A DNA stretch of 59,291 nt from Burkholderiales bacterium (GTDB taxonomy: Bacteria > Pseudomonadota > Gammaproteobacteria > Burkholderiales > Casimicrobiaceae), in contig JAISYH010000027.1 in assembly GCA_031270015.1 (NCBI GenBank), positions 1 through 59,291 on the forward strand. Reading direction: 5' to 3'. The notes beneath the pieces were generated by a model. That model saw only the letters and a list, made by a program, of their open reading frames with translations, was not told the origin of the DNA and made no database searches. Positions 11,193 through 20,264 of this stretch are shown here, piece after piece; position 1 is the stretch's first letter; each line of letters opens with the position of its first letter. Position numbers and translations under genes: made by a program.

Positions 11193-11368
11193 ACGGATTT
11201 TGAACAGTACAAGGACGGATTCAGCGGTTGACATTTTGAAACGTCGGCACGGTTTAGCTTTTTGTCATTTATTCTTACCGTCTTTTGTTCGAGAAAGCGG
11301 CTTGGGTATCTGATAGAATGCGTCGGGCGTAGCATTTTGGACCAAACTGCGCGCATATTGACGGGATT

Positions 11369-12487
11369 ATGGAAAAACCTATCTTTTTTGCGGATACTGG
11401 AGAGCAGGAAAGCTCGGCGGTGATGCGGCGTTGGCGTGACCAAGCCGAAGCGATACCTTATCCGCCGTCCGCTGTTCCTGTTGACAAGCAACAACGGGTA
11501 TTGCGCGATTTACGAATTTCCGTTACTGACCGCTGCAATTTCCGTTGTACTTATTGTATGCCCAAAAATGCTTTTGGGCGCGATCATCCTTTTTTATCGC
11601 ATGATGAGGTTTTGCGGTTTGAAGAAACCGCGCGGCTGGCAAAAATTTTTGTCGATCTCGGTGTACGTAAAATTCGTTTGACTGGCGGCGAGCCGTTGTT
11701 ACGTAAACATCTCGAAAATTTGGTGGAACTGTTAGTAGCGATAGATGGTGACATCGATCTTGCGTTGACGACGAACGCATCAATGCTTGCGAAGAAAGCG
11801 CGCGTGTTACGCGAAGCCGGACTGCGCCGAATCACGGTAAGTTTAGACGCGATTGACGATGAAACTTTCCGCCGTTTGAACGATGTGGATTTCCCGCTGC
11901 GGCGGGTGCTGGAAGGCATCGACGCGGCGACGGCGGCGGGTTTTGAGTCGATCAAGATCAATTCGGTAATTAGGCGCGGTTTGAACGAACACGCGATTTT
12001 GCCGTTGATCAAGCACTTCAAAGGCAGTGGGCATATTGTTCGTTTCATCGAGTTTATGGATGTCGGTTCGACGAATGGCTGGCGGATGGATGATGTGGTA
12101 TCGGCGGCAGAGATCGTGCGCCAGATTGATGCCGAGTATCCGTTGGAAGCGGTGGACGCGAATTATCACGGGGAAGTCGCCAGCCGCTGGCGCTTTAAAG
12201 ATGGCAGCGGTGAAATCGGCGTGATCGCGTCGGTGACACGAGCGTTTTGCCGCGATTGCACGCGTGCGCGCTTGTCTACCAACGGCAAGGTATTTACTTG
12301 CTTGTTTGCGACAGAAGGCTATGATTTGCGCGGATTGTTGCGTAAGGGCGCGGATGACGAGACTTTGATGCGTACAGTCATGGCATTATGGCAGATGCGC
12401 GGCGATCACTACTCGGAAATACGGATGTCCAATACTGTTTTCGATCGCGGCGCGCAGAAAATAGAAATGTCGTATATCGGCGGTTGA
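11369..12487 (+). CDS. moaA: GTP 3',8-cyclase (molybdopterin step 1)
   Basis: Radical SAM enzyme that, with MoaC, turns GTP into cyclic pyranopterin monophosphate, the first step of molybdenum cofactor synthesis. The SAM cluster cysteines are C56, C60 and C63 (CNFRCTYC). The GTP-binding second cluster is formed by cysteines at about 294, 297 and 311 (CRDCTRARLSTNGKVFTC). The protein ends in the conserved di-glycine (SYIGG). The N-terminal 45 residues are longer than in many homologues. No clear ribosome site precedes the ATG. It heads an operon with fdhD (2-base gap), mobA and moeA; moaC, moaD and moaE are not in the window. Confidence 0.96.
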   Translation: MEKPIFFADTGEQESSAVMRRWRDQAEAIPYPPSAVPVDKQQRVLRDLRISVTDRCNFRCTYCMPKNAFGRDHPFLSHDEVLRFEETARLAKIFVDLGVRKIRLTGGEPLLRKHLENLVELLVAIDGDIDLALTTNASMLAKKARVLREAGLRRITVSLDAIDDETFRRLNDVDFPLRRVLEGIDAATAAGFESIKINSVIRRGLNEHAILPLIKHFKGSGHIVRFIEFMDVGSTNGWRMDDVVSAAEIVRQIDAEYPLEAVDANYHGEVASRWRFKDGSGEIGVIASVTRAFCRDCTRARLSTNGKVFTCLFATEGYDLRGLLRKGADDETLMRTVMALWQMRGDHYSEIRMSNTVFDRGAQKIEMSYIGG

Positions 12488-12489
12488 TA

Positions 12490-13263
12490 ATGGGCGATTA
12501 CCTTGACCATTCCGTATATGCGCAGGACGAAAATGGCGATGCCCACGAAATTTTTCTGGCGGATGAGGAACCGTTGACCATTTGTGTCAACGATAAACCT
12601 TATATTACGTTATTGACATTGGGCGCGTTTCCTGAAGCGTTGGCGATTGGTTATTTGCGCAATCAGCGGTTGCTGCGCGGGATCGAGGAAATCATCAGTA
12701 TCGAAACGGGGCGTAATATGGTTTCCGTGCGTGTGCGCGTACCGTTGCCAGTGACGGTTGCGGTGTCCGGCTGTGGCATCGGTAGCGCCTTTGCGGTATC
12801 GCAAAATGAAATAATGCCTTTTTCGTTATCCGAAGACATCTCACTGTCGCCGGTAACATTGACGACGATTCTCGAACGCGTCGATCATCTTGAAACGGTC
12901 TATAAAAAAACCGGCGCGGTGCATGGCTGCGCTCTGACGACGAACGCCGAAGCGCAATCAGAAATTATTTATTTTGTCGAGGATGTCGGGCGGCACAATG
13001 CCGTCGATACGGTTGCCGGATTGATGTGGAAGAACGGCATTTCGGGAACAGATAAAATATTTTATACGACCGGCAGATTGTCTTCCGAGATCGTTCTGAA
13101 AATCGCGCATATGGGTATTCCATTTCTTGTTTCGCGCTCGATGTTGACGCAAAGAGGTTTCGACATTGCCGAGCGCCTCGACATGACGATCATCGGTCGG
13201 GCGCGGCGTGACGGATATTGGGTATTTGGCAAACAAAACCGTTTTCGACGCGATCAGATATGA
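12490..13263 (+). CDS. fdhD: FdhD, sulfurtransferase for formate dehydrogenase
   Basis: Carries sulfur from IscS to the molybdenum cofactor of formate dehydrogenase. The family signatures EEPLTICVNDKP, FVEDVGRHNAVDTVAG and TTGRLSSEIVLKIA are present. The conserved CxxC-like loop reads SGCGIGSA, so the first cysteine is kept (near residue 95) while the second is glycine; E. coli FdhD has CGVC here. 257 residues. The start at 12490, 2 bases after moaA, is preferred to upstream frames. It implies a molybdenum- or tungsten-dependent formate dehydrogenase elsewhere in the genome. Confidence 0.93.
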   Translation: MGDYLDHSVYAQDENGDAHEIFLADEEPLTICVNDKPYITLLTLGAFPEALAIGYLRNQRLLRGIEEIISIETGRNMVSVRVRVPLPVTVAVSGCGIGSAFAVSQNEIMPFSLSEDISLSPVTLTTILERVDHLETVYKKTGAVHGCALTTNAEAQSEIIYFVEDVGRHNAVDTVAGLMWKNGISGTDKIFYTTGRLSSEIVLKIAHMGIPFLVSRSMLTQRGFDIAERLDMTIIGRARRDGYWVFGKQNRFRRDQI

Positions 13264-13853
13264 AGACGCAAGAGGATCATCGTGACGATATCAGCGGGGT
13301 GATTCTCGCCGGTGGATTAGGGCGGCGCATGGGACAGCGTGACAAAGGCTGGATGTCATTTCAAGGCCGTCCGTTGATCGCGCATGTGTTGGAACGATTT
13401 CGTCCGCAGGTTGATAAGGTGATCATCAGCGCCAACCGCAACCGCGAACGTTATGAGACGCTGGGGTATACGGTCGTCGCTGACATGACCGGAGATTTTT
13501 CAGGACCGCTTGCCGGATGGCAAGCGGTGTTGCGCGCAACAAAAACTTCTTGGCTCGCGTCCGTGCCGTGCGATTCTCCGCGTTTCCCCGATGATCTTGT
13601 GGCGCGTCTTTATCGGGCGGCGATACAGAAATCGGCGCCTATCGCCATCGCGTGTACGCAAGCGCGCGCGCATCCGGTGTTTGCGTTGCTGCATCGCGAT
13701 TTGTTGACGCGACTGACGCATTATCTCGAAAATGGCGGACGGAGAGTGGAAACTTGGTGTCGAGATTGCGGTGCGGCGGAAGCGATATTTGACGATCAAC
13801 AGGAAGCGTTCGACAACATCAATACTGAAAACGATTTGTGGAAAAACGGTTGA
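13260..13853 (+). CDS. mobA: Molybdenum cofactor guanylyltransferase
   Basis: Attaches GMP to molybdopterin to make MGD, the cofactor form used by formate dehydrogenase and other DMSO-reductase family enzymes. The nucleotidyltransferase signature LAGGLGRRMGQRDKGWMSF is near the N-terminus, followed by GPLAGWQAVL and SVPCDSPRFP with the metal-binding aspartate. The start ATG at 13260 overlaps the fdhD stop as ATGA, so translation is probably coupled. About 197 residues, the usual size. Confidence 0.95.
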   Translation: MKTQEDHRDDISGVILAGGLGRRMGQRDKGWMSFQGRPLIAHVLERFRPQVDKVIISANRNRERYETLGYTVVADMTGDFSGPLAGWQAVLRATKTSWLASVPCDSPRFPDDLVARLYRAAIQKSAPIAIACTQARAHPVFALLHRDLLTRLTHYLENGGRRVETWCRDCGAAEAIFDDQQEAFDNINTENDLWKNG

Positions 13854-13881
13854 AACTATTATTTACAAGGACGAGGAAAAC

Positions 13882-15156
13882 ATGGTGTCAGATTGTTTGT
13901 TGAATACGCTGGCAAATGCCGAAGATTACGATCCGCATTCTATGGCGGTTGAAAAGGCGCGCGATTTCATACACCGCACTTTAGGACCTGTGTGCGGCGT
14001 GGAATGCGTGCCATTGAAAGAGGCGATTGGTCGTACGTTGGCTTTAGATATTCTCGCGCCGCTGAATGTACCCGGGTACGACAATTCGGCTATGGACGGT
14101 TACGCGCTGCGTTTTTCCGATGTGATCGCGGACGGCGAAACGTGTCTGAAACGTATCGGCGAATCGTTTGCTGGTCGTCCGTTTTGCGGAATGGTCGGCA
14201 TTGGCGAATGCGTACGCATTTTTACGGGCGCGATTATGCCGGATGGCGCGGACACGGTCGTGATGCAGGAAAAAACCGAAGAAATGAATGGCGTAGTATG
14301 TATCGCGGCGAACTCGGTCGCCGCCGCTGGACAAAATCGCCGGTTTGCCGGAGAAGATATTGTGCGGGGCGAAATCGTGTTTACGCGCGGTCAGCGTATT
14401 GGCGCGCCGGAATTGGGTATATTGGCTTCGTTGGGAATCGCTGAAATCTTTGTGTATCGACGTTTGCGCGTTGCATTTTTCTCGACGGGCGACGAGTTGA
14501 CGCCGCTCGGCGCGCCGCTCGCCGCCGGACAGATTTACGATAGCAATCGTTATTCTCTTTACGGTATGTTGCGGCAATTGGAAGTCACGCCGATAGATCT
14601 CGGCGCGGTTCCCGACACGCCCGACGCGCTAGATCGCATGTTGACCGACGCGGCACAAAATGCCGACGTGGTGATTTCCATCGGCGGCGTGTCGGTGGGA
14701 GACGCCGATTTCGTCAAAGAAGTTTTGAAAAAACGAGGCAAGATTTTATCCTGGAAGTTGGCGATGAAGCCGGGAAAACCGTTGGCGTATGGGGTTTTGG
14801 GTAACGCACATTTTTTCGGATTGCCCGGTAATCCGGTCAGCGCGATGGTGACCTTTTATCAATTCGTGCGCGAAGCGTTGCTCATCTTACAGGGGCAAAT
14901 CGTACCGTCGCCGACGTTGTGGCGGGCGACACTGACCGCATCGGTGAAAAAATCGGCTGGGCGTACGGAATTTCAACGCGGCGTTTGCGAAAATCGCGGA
15001 GGGCAAATGGTTGTTACGCCTGCGCCGGAACAAGGATCAGGCATTTTATCGTCGATGACGCGCGCCAATTGTTTTATCGTTCTGCAGAGAGAAACCGGGA
15101 AATTATCAGCGGGTGAGACGGTGGATATACAGATGTTTACTGGATTGGTCGAATAA
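13882..15156 (+). CDS. moeA: Molybdopterin molybdenumtransferase
   Basis: Inserts molybdate into adenylylated molybdopterin. 424 residues with the MoeA domains in order: N-terminal core (PGYDNSAMDGYALRF), domain II (RIFTGAIMPDGADTVVMQE), the MoCF-like catalytic domain (VVISIGGVSVGDADFVKEVL, then GLPGNPVSAMVTF) and the C-terminal beta domain. The ATG at 13882 follows an ACGAGGA ribosome site. It closes the moaA-fdhD-mobA-moeA operon and converges on the Nudix gene with a 5-base gap. Confidence 0.96.
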   Translation: MVSDCLLNTLANAEDYDPHSMAVEKARDFIHRTLGPVCGVECVPLKEAIGRTLALDILAPLNVPGYDNSAMDGYALRFSDVIADGETCLKRIGESFAGRPFCGMVGIGECVRIFTGAIMPDGADTVVMQEKTEEMNGVVCIAANSVAAAGQNRRFAGEDIVRGEIVFTRGQRIGAPELGILASLGIAEIFVYRRLRVAFFSTGDELTPLGAPLAAGQIYDSNRYSLYGMLRQLEVTPIDLGAVPDTPDALDRMLTDAAQNADVVISIGGVSVGDADFVKEVLKKRGKILSWKLAMKPGKPLAYGVLGNAHFFGLPGNPVSAMVTFYQFVREALLILQGQIVPSPTLWRATLTASVKKSAGRTEFQRGVCENRGGQMVVTPAPEQGSGILSSMTRANCFIVLQRETGKLSAGETVDIQMFTGLVE

Positions 15157-15161
15157 TCGTT

Positions 15162-15719
15162 TTATAACCATTCTTTGGGATGTTTACGGGTCAACGATGA
15201 AACATGAAGGTGGAAGTCGTTTTGTTTGCGATCCCAAAAAAAACAGCGCAGCGTTCGGCTGACGGTGCGGAACGCGATGTTTCCCCAAGGGATTTCCATT
15301 TCATCGAAAAGGCGCACGTCCAAACTTTCGTCACCTGCCGCGAATTCGGGCTTGGTAAGCCGCGCGATGAACATCAAGTGTAATTGACCAATATTAGGGA
15401 CACTCAGTACAGTATAAAGGCGGTCGATCATTACATTTACGCGCGCTTCTTCCTGCGTTTCGCGCAACGCGCCATCGCTGACCGATTCGCCGATTTCATG
15501 AAAGCCGGCGGGCAACGTCCAATGACCGTAACGCGGTGCTATCGCTCTCTGACACAAAAGTATTTTGTTTTTCCATAACGGAATCGTACCGACAACGATT
15601 TTTGGGTTTTGATAATGAACCATACCGCATGTCGCACAGACATAACGCTCGCGGTTATCGTTCTCTGGAATGCGAAGTTCCAGTTTTCCCGCGCAGTCAC
15701 TGCAAAAATTCATCGCCAC
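15162..15719 (-). CDS. Nudix hydrolase with zinc ribbon
   Basis: Hydrolase of nucleoside diphosphate-X compounds; the exact substrate is unknown. An N-terminal zinc ribbon has FCSDC and YVCATCGMVHYQNP. The Nudix box is GFHEIGESVSDGALRETQEE; the final glycine of the canonical box is replaced (EEARV), which I believe is common in this zinc-ribbon subfamily. 185 residues; a second ATG two codons in (MNFCSDC) is equally likely as the start. It may share a transcript with orn, which begins upstream on the same strand 19 bases away. Confidence 0.85.
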   Translation of the reverse strand: MAMNFCSDCAGKLELRIPENDNRERYVCATCGMVHYQNPKIVVGTIPLWKNKILLCQRAIAPRYGHWTLPAGFHEIGESVSDGALRETQEEARVNVMIDRLYTVLSVPNIGQLHLMFIARLTKPEFAAGDESLDVRLFDEMEIPWGNIAFRTVSRTLRCFFWDRKQNDFHLHVSSLTRKHPKEWL

Positions 15720-15738
15720 GTTTATTCTCGTCGAAAAG

Positions 15739-16299
15739 TCAGGACGGGTTGTCTATTTTCAGAAAATGTTCCCGATAATATTTCATTTCTTCGATGGAAT
15801 CATACACGTCGGCAAGCGCTTCATGGCGCATATTTTTGTCGAAACCGCGCGCGATATCGGGTCGCCAGCGTTTGCATAATTCTTTGAGTGTTGAAACATC
15901 GAGATTGCGATAGTGGAAAAACGTTTCGAGTCGCGGCATCCAGCGAGCAAGAAATCGGCGATCCTGACAAATGCTGTTGCCGCACATCGGAGACATGTTT
16001 TTATCAACAAGCGCTTCCAGAAAAGTCAACGCCGCGCATTCGACATCGGCTTCGTCGAGTGTCGAGGCTTTGACGCGTTCAATCAAACCGGAACGACTGT
16101 GCGTACTTTGATTCCAAGCGTCCATAGCGGCGAGTGTCGCGTCGTCTTGATGGATGACCCACACCGGCGCTTCGGCGATAGTATTCAGATCGTGGTCGGT
16201 GACCACCATCGCAACTTCCAGAATACGATCCGTATCAGGGGCGAGTCCGGTCATTTCCAAATCGAGCCAAATCAATCGTTCCGCAGATGCTGCCATCAC
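15739..16299 (-). CDS. orn: Oligoribonuclease
   Basis: DEDDh 3'-5' exonuclease that degrades di- and short oligoribonucleotides to mononucleotides at the end of RNA turnover. The first acidic motif is [10 protein letters not shown], the middle motif [12 protein letters not shown], and the last [17 protein letters not shown] carries the catalytic His and Asp. 186 residues, typical. Start ATG at 16299 or the adjacent ATG at 16296. It is divergent from the M48 peptidase gene; orn, M48 and rsgA is a standard betaproteobacterial neighbourhood. Confidence 0.96.
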   Translation of the reverse strand: MMAASAERLIWLDLEMTGLAPDTDRILEVAMVVTDHDLNTIAEAPVWVIHQDDATLAAMDAWNQSTHSRSGLIERVKASTLDEADVECAALTFLEALVDKNMSPMCGNSICQDRRFLARWMPRLETFFHYRNLDVSTLKELCKRWRPDIARGFDKNMRHEALADVYDSIEEMKYYREHFLKIDNPS

Positions 16300-16367
16300 A
16301 TTTCCTTTTCGAGCTACAATAGCTTCCTATTGTCGCATATTCGTGCGTTTTATTCAGGAAAGTTCTG

Positions 16368-17633
16368 ATGACATTTTCGTGGTTTACTTTGATTTTTCTA
16401 GCGGTGATTTCGTTGACGCTGATGTTGCGCTACTGGCTGTCGTTTCGGCAAGTTCGCTTTGTCGCGGCACATCGTGAGACTGTGCCAGCCGCCTTCGCAG
16501 AAAGAATTTCTCTGGAAGCGCATCAAAAAGCTGCCGATTACACGACGGCAAAACAATCGCTGATGCGTCTGGAAATAGCTGTCGATACCGTGATCTTACT
16601 GGTCTGGACGTTGGGGGGGGGACTGGCATTATTGATGCGAGTGACCTCCACTCTGCCGGCGTTGTGGAACGATGTCGTGCTAATCGTGTTGGTTTCGCTG
16701 ATCGGCAGCGTGTTGACGTTGCCGATCTCTTATTACGCAACATTTGGCGTCGAAACTCGTTTCGGTTTCAATCGCGCAACGCGGCTTTTGTGGGCTACCG
16801 ATTTAATCAAAGGCGTATTGATTGGGTTGGTCATCGGCGTACCGTTGCTGGCATTGTTGCTTTGGTTGATGCGAACGGCGGGCGTTTACTGGTGGATATG
16901 GGCGTGGGCGGTGTGGATGGCGTTTCAGTTGATCATGTTGGTACTGTATCCGACGATCATCGCGCCGCTTTTCAACAAATTCAAACCATTACCCGAAGGC
17001 GAGACACGTAATCGGATTGAAAATTTATTGCAACGTTGCGGTTTTACAGCGAATGGGCTTTTCGTGATGGACGGCAGCCGTCGTAGCGGACACGGTAACG
17101 CATATTTTACCGGAATGGGCAAAACCAAGCGCGTCGTGTTTTACGATACGCTGTTGGAACGGCTCAACGATGATGAAATCGAAGCGGTACTTGCGCACGA
17201 GTTAGGACATTTCAAACGACATCATATCAAAAAGCGCATCGTTTTTTCAGCATTTTTGTCGTTGGCGATTTTCGCGCTTTTGGCGTGGCTGATGAAACAG
17301 ACTTGGTTTTTCACTGGACTGGGCATACCGACAGCGGTGTTGCCGGAAGCGTTGGCGCGTTCCGGTGTCGTGTTGAGTCTGTTCTTGTTGGTGTTACCGA
17401 CCTTCGCGTTTCTGTTGACGCCATTGAGCGCGGCGTATTCGCGCCGTCACGAGTTTGAAGCTGACGCGTTCGCGGCGGCGCAGGCATTGCCAGAGAGCTT
17501 GATCAACGCGCTGGTACGCTTATACGAAGACAACGCATCGACGCTGACGCCCGATCCCGTGCATTCTTCGTTCTATGATTCGCATCCGCCCGCAGCAGTA
17601 CGGATTGCCCATTTGCAGCGTTTGAAAACGTAA
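16368..17633 (+). CDS. M48 family membrane zinc metallopeptidase
   Basis: Ste24p-like integral membrane protease of 421 residues. The zinc motif HELGH is at 277-281 (LAHELGHFKRHH), with the third ligand in RRHEFEADAFAAAQ. Several hydrophobic helices lie before the catalytic motif (about 5-20, 70-90, 105-125, 150-170, 180-210) and two after it (about 290-315, 330-355). The C-terminal HSSFYDSHPPAAVRIAHLQ is typical of the CAAX-protease-1 branch. In bacteria the likely role is membrane protein quality control; substrates are unknown. rsgA follows 23 bases downstream. Confidence 0.92.
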   Translation: MTFSWFTLIFLAVISLTLMLRYWLSFRQVRFVAAHRETVPAAFAERISLEAHQKAADYTTAKQSLMRLEIAVDTVILLVWTLGGGLALLMRVTSTLPALWNDVVLIVLVSLIGSVLTLPISYYATFGVETRFGFNRATRLLWATDLIKGVLIGLVIGVPLLALLLWLMRTAGVYWWIWAWAVWMAFQLIMLVLYPTIIAPLFNKFKPLPEGETRNRIENLLQRCGFTANGLFVMDGSRRSGHGNAYFTGMGKTKRVVFYDTLLERLNDDEIEAVLAHELGHFKRHHIKKRIVFSAFLSLAIFALLAWLMKQTWFFTGLGIPTAVLPEALARSGVVLSLFLLVLPTFAFLLTPLSAAYSRRHEFEADAFAAAQALPESLINALVRLYEDNASTLTPDPVHSSFYDSHPPAAVRIAHLQRLKT

Positions 17634-17656
17634 ACGTGCGACGCAACCAAACCATT

Positions 17657-18547
17657 ATGCGAGAAGTTTTAACTGGTCTGGTGATCAAAGTTCGTCGCCG
17701 CCAATATTGGGTGGTGTCGGGCGACTTGCGCGATGGCGAAAAAATCAATTGCCGGATCAAAGGCCGAGCAATGATCCCGGTGTGTGGCGATGAAGTCGAT
17801 GTGATGCGTGAAGGCGACGAAGGTATTATTAGTTTGATTCATCCACGTCGAAATCTTTTTTACCGTTCCGACGCGATGAAGCAAAAACTGATCGCCGCCA
17901 ACGTGACGCAGATCATCGGCATGACCGCGCCAGATGTCGCGCTCGACGAAATGTTGCTCAATCGCTGGATCGTGGCTGCTGAAGCGACGGGTTGCCGTTT
18001 CATTTTGATAGCGAATAAAAGCGATTTACCCGGATTCGAGGAACTTCGCCGCCGCCTCGCGTTTTATCAAACGAAGCTCGGAATCACTACCATCGCAAGC
18101 TGCGCGGCGCGCGACGCCTCATCGTTGTTGCCTTACTTGGCTGATCAGCGCAGCGTTTTGGTCGGGCAATCGGGGATGGGCAAATCGACTCTGATTAACG
18201 CCCTGATTCCCGTTGCGCAAGCGGAGACTGGTGAGATCTCCGCGTCACTCGGCGGTGGTCGCCATACGACTACGGCGACGACATTGTATCCATTGCCTAT
18301 ACCGCATAACGGCTGGATCATCGATATTCCGGGAATACGGGTTTTTGGTCTCGCGCATTTTTCCATTAGTGAATTAACGCGGGCGTTTGTCGATATCGCG
18401 CCGTTCGCCGTGCAGTGCCAGTTTCGGAACTGTCGTCATCGACAGGAGCCAGGCTGCATGGTACAAGCGGCGACACGTGACGGACAAATCCACCCGAAGC
18501 GGTTACAGCTTTTTCATGTCTTGGCAAACTCGGAGATCGGAAGATAA
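17657..18547 (+). CDS. rsgA: Ribosome small-subunit biogenesis GTPase
   Basis: Circularly permuted GTPase that acts late in 30S assembly. Motifs appear in permuted order: OB fold (about 1-70), G4 IANKSDLP, G5 SCAARD, P-loop VGQSGMGKSTLIN, switch region GGRHTTTATT, G3 IDIPGIRVFG. The C-terminal zinc finger follows C-x4-C-x-H-x5-C (CQFRNCRHRQEPGC). The ATG at 17657 is chosen; a GTG at 17636, directly after the M48 stop, is in frame and possible. A bidirectional hairpin terminator overlaps its end. Confidence 0.96.
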   Translation: MREVLTGLVIKVRRRQYWVVSGDLRDGEKINCRIKGRAMIPVCGDEVDVMREGDEGIISLIHPRRNLFYRSDAMKQKLIAANVTQIIGMTAPDVALDEMLLNRWIVAAEATGCRFILIANKSDLPGFEELRRRLAFYQTKLGITTIASCAARDASSLLPYLADQRSVLVGQSGMGKSTLINALIPVAQAETGEISASLGGGRHTTTATTLYPLPIPHNGWIIDIPGIRVFGLAHFSISELTRAFVDIAPFAVQCQFRNCRHRQEPGCMVQAATRDGQIHPKRLQLFHVLANSEIGR

Positions 18548-18573
18548 AAAAGTCTAAAGATTCGGGCTTTTTT
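18546..18573. terminator. Bidirectional terminator, rsgA/recN
   Basis: The convergent gap contains A6-GTCT, an 8-base loop, then GGGC-T6, pairing with two G-T wobbles and giving a T-run on both strands. It can end rsgA on plus and recN on minus. Confidence 0.65.
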
Positions 18574-18584
18574 GATAGTAGCTT

Positions 18585-20258
18585 TTAATCCTTTGTCGTC
18601 TGAGCCAATAATTCTTTAGCGTGCGCTCTAGTTTTTGTGGTGACAGTCGCGCCGCCGAGCATGCGGGCGATTTCTTCGATGCGCTCGTTTTGATTTAGCA
18701 AATCGACACGACTGACAACTTCCCTGCGATCTCCTTCTTTAGTGGCGCGCCAATGTTGATGCGCGCAAGCAGCAACTTGTGGAAGGTGCGTGACGCATAA
18801 AACTTGCCGGTTATTGCCCAGCGCGCGCAAACGCTGTCCAATCGTGTGTCCAGTCGCGCCGCCGATGCCGGTATCGATTTCGTCGAAAACCAGAGTCGGC
18901 ACGCCGCCGGTTTGCGCAAGTACGGTGAGTAAAGCCAGAGAAATGCGCGATAGTTCGCCACCCGAGGCGACTTTCGCCAATGGAGCCAACATCTGCCCTG
19001 GATGTGTCGAAATTTGAAATTCGATAATATCGATGCCATGACTTTCGGGACGCGGCGCGGGCGCGATGAGAACTTTGAAACGTCCGCCGGGCATCGCCAA
19101 TTCATTCATCGCGGTGCCGACTTCTCGTTGGAGTTTTTCGGCGGCGCGTCGGCGGGCGGCGGTGAGTTCAGTCGCGTATTCGCGATAATGGTTTTCAGCT
19201 TCTAGGGTCGCGCGCGTCAACGCTTCGATATCGACACTTTGTTCAAGCCGAACCAATGCCGCTAGCGTTTCTTGCGCGAACACAGGTAAATCCTCGGGGC
19301 GCGTACGATATTTGCGGGCAATTTCATGCAACGCGCTCAATCGGTTTTCGACGGACGCCAATGATTTTGGATCGAGATCGACGGATCGCGCATAATCACG
19401 CAACGTGCGCGCCGCTTCTTCAATTTCGATGGCGGCGTTGTCGAGTTGCGCGGCGACGCTTTCCATCGATGGTTCATGTGTTCCGGCGACGCGCAATTTG
19501 TGGCTCAAATGAAAGAGTCTTGATAAGATCGCGTCTTCGGCGTCTTGCAAAAGCGTTTGTCCTTCTTCGATAGTGGCAAGCAGCATGTCAGCATGATTCA
19601 ATTGCCGTTGCCGGATATTCAAGTTTTCCCATTCGTCAGGTTGCGGCGCGAGCGCGCTCAAATCTTCGTGGCGTTGCGTGAGCAACGCTTTTTCGGCATC
19701 GCGTTCGCCTTGTGAGCGTTGTGCTATCGCGAGTGATTCGTTTGCCGAACGCCAAGCGCGCCAAGCGTCAGAAACGGAGGCGAGCAAATCGGCGTTTTGC
19801 GCGTAAGCATCGAGCCATTGTCGTTGCGTCGGCGTGCGTGTTAGCGACTGGTGTTCGTGTTGCCCATGCAATTCGATCAATGTCGCGCCCAATGCGTTAA
19901 GCTGCGCCAGCGTCGCGGAACGCCCGTTGATCCAAACTCGGTTTTTATTGTTGGTGTCTTGTACGCGGCGCAAAACCAGCGTTGCCGGATCATTGTCGTC
20001 GAGAAAATCGTGTTCGGTCAACCATGTGTATGCGCGGGCATTCGCTAAAATAGAGAAACCAGCAGCGAGTTCGGCGCGTTCGGCGTTGTTGCGAAATTGG
20101 CGCGATTCAAAGCGGTTGCCGAGCAGCAACCCGATAGCGTCGAGCAATATGGATTTGCCGGCGCCGGTTTCGCCGGTTAGAACGGTAAATCCCGGTTCGA
20201 ATTCAATTTCAAGTGACTCGACCAGAACGAAATTGCGTACTGACAGCCAGAGCAGCAT
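18585..20258 (-). CDS. recN: DNA repair protein RecN
   Basis: SMC-like ATPase in double-strand break repair. 557 residues. Walker A GETGAGKSILLDAIGLL lies near residues 30-47, followed by two arms of coiled coil (about 155-370). The C-terminal half holds the ABC signature VASGGELSRISLAL and Walker B PTLVFDEIDTGIGG. It is transcribed after nadK with a 6-base gap, so the two share an operon. No LexA box was identified by eye upstream. Confidence 0.95.
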   Translation of the reverse strand: MLLWLSVRNFVLVESLEIEFEPGFTVLTGETGAGKSILLDAIGLLLGNRFESRQFRNNAERAELAAGFSILANARAYTWLTEHDFLDDNDPATLVLRRVQDTNNKNRVWINGRSATLAQLNALGATLIELHGQHEHQSLTRTPTQRQWLDAYAQNADLLASVSDAWRAWRSANESLAIAQRSQGERDAEKALLTQRHEDLSALAPQPDEWENLNIRQRQLNHADMLLATIEEGQTLLQDAEDAILSRLFHLSHKLRVAGTHEPSMESVAAQLDNAAIEIEEAARTLRDYARSVDLDPKSLASVENRLSALHEIARKYRTRPEDLPVFAQETLAALVRLEQSVDIEALTRATLEAENHYREYATELTAARRRAAEKLQREVGTAMNELAMPGGRFKVLIAPAPRPESHGIDIIEFQISTHPGQMLAPLAKVASGGELSRISLALLTVLAQTGGVPTLVFDEIDTGIGGATGHTIGQRLRALGNNRQVLCVTHLPQVAACAHQHWRATKEGDRREVVSRVDLLNQNERIEEIARMLGGATVTTKTRAHAKELLAQTTKD

Positions 20259-20264
20259 CGTCGT

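Noticed and set aside
11193-11368. Moco riboswitch upstream of moaA
   Set aside because: The leader does not show the conserved Moco RNA segments; only a TTGACA-like box near 11229 was noted, without a matching -10.
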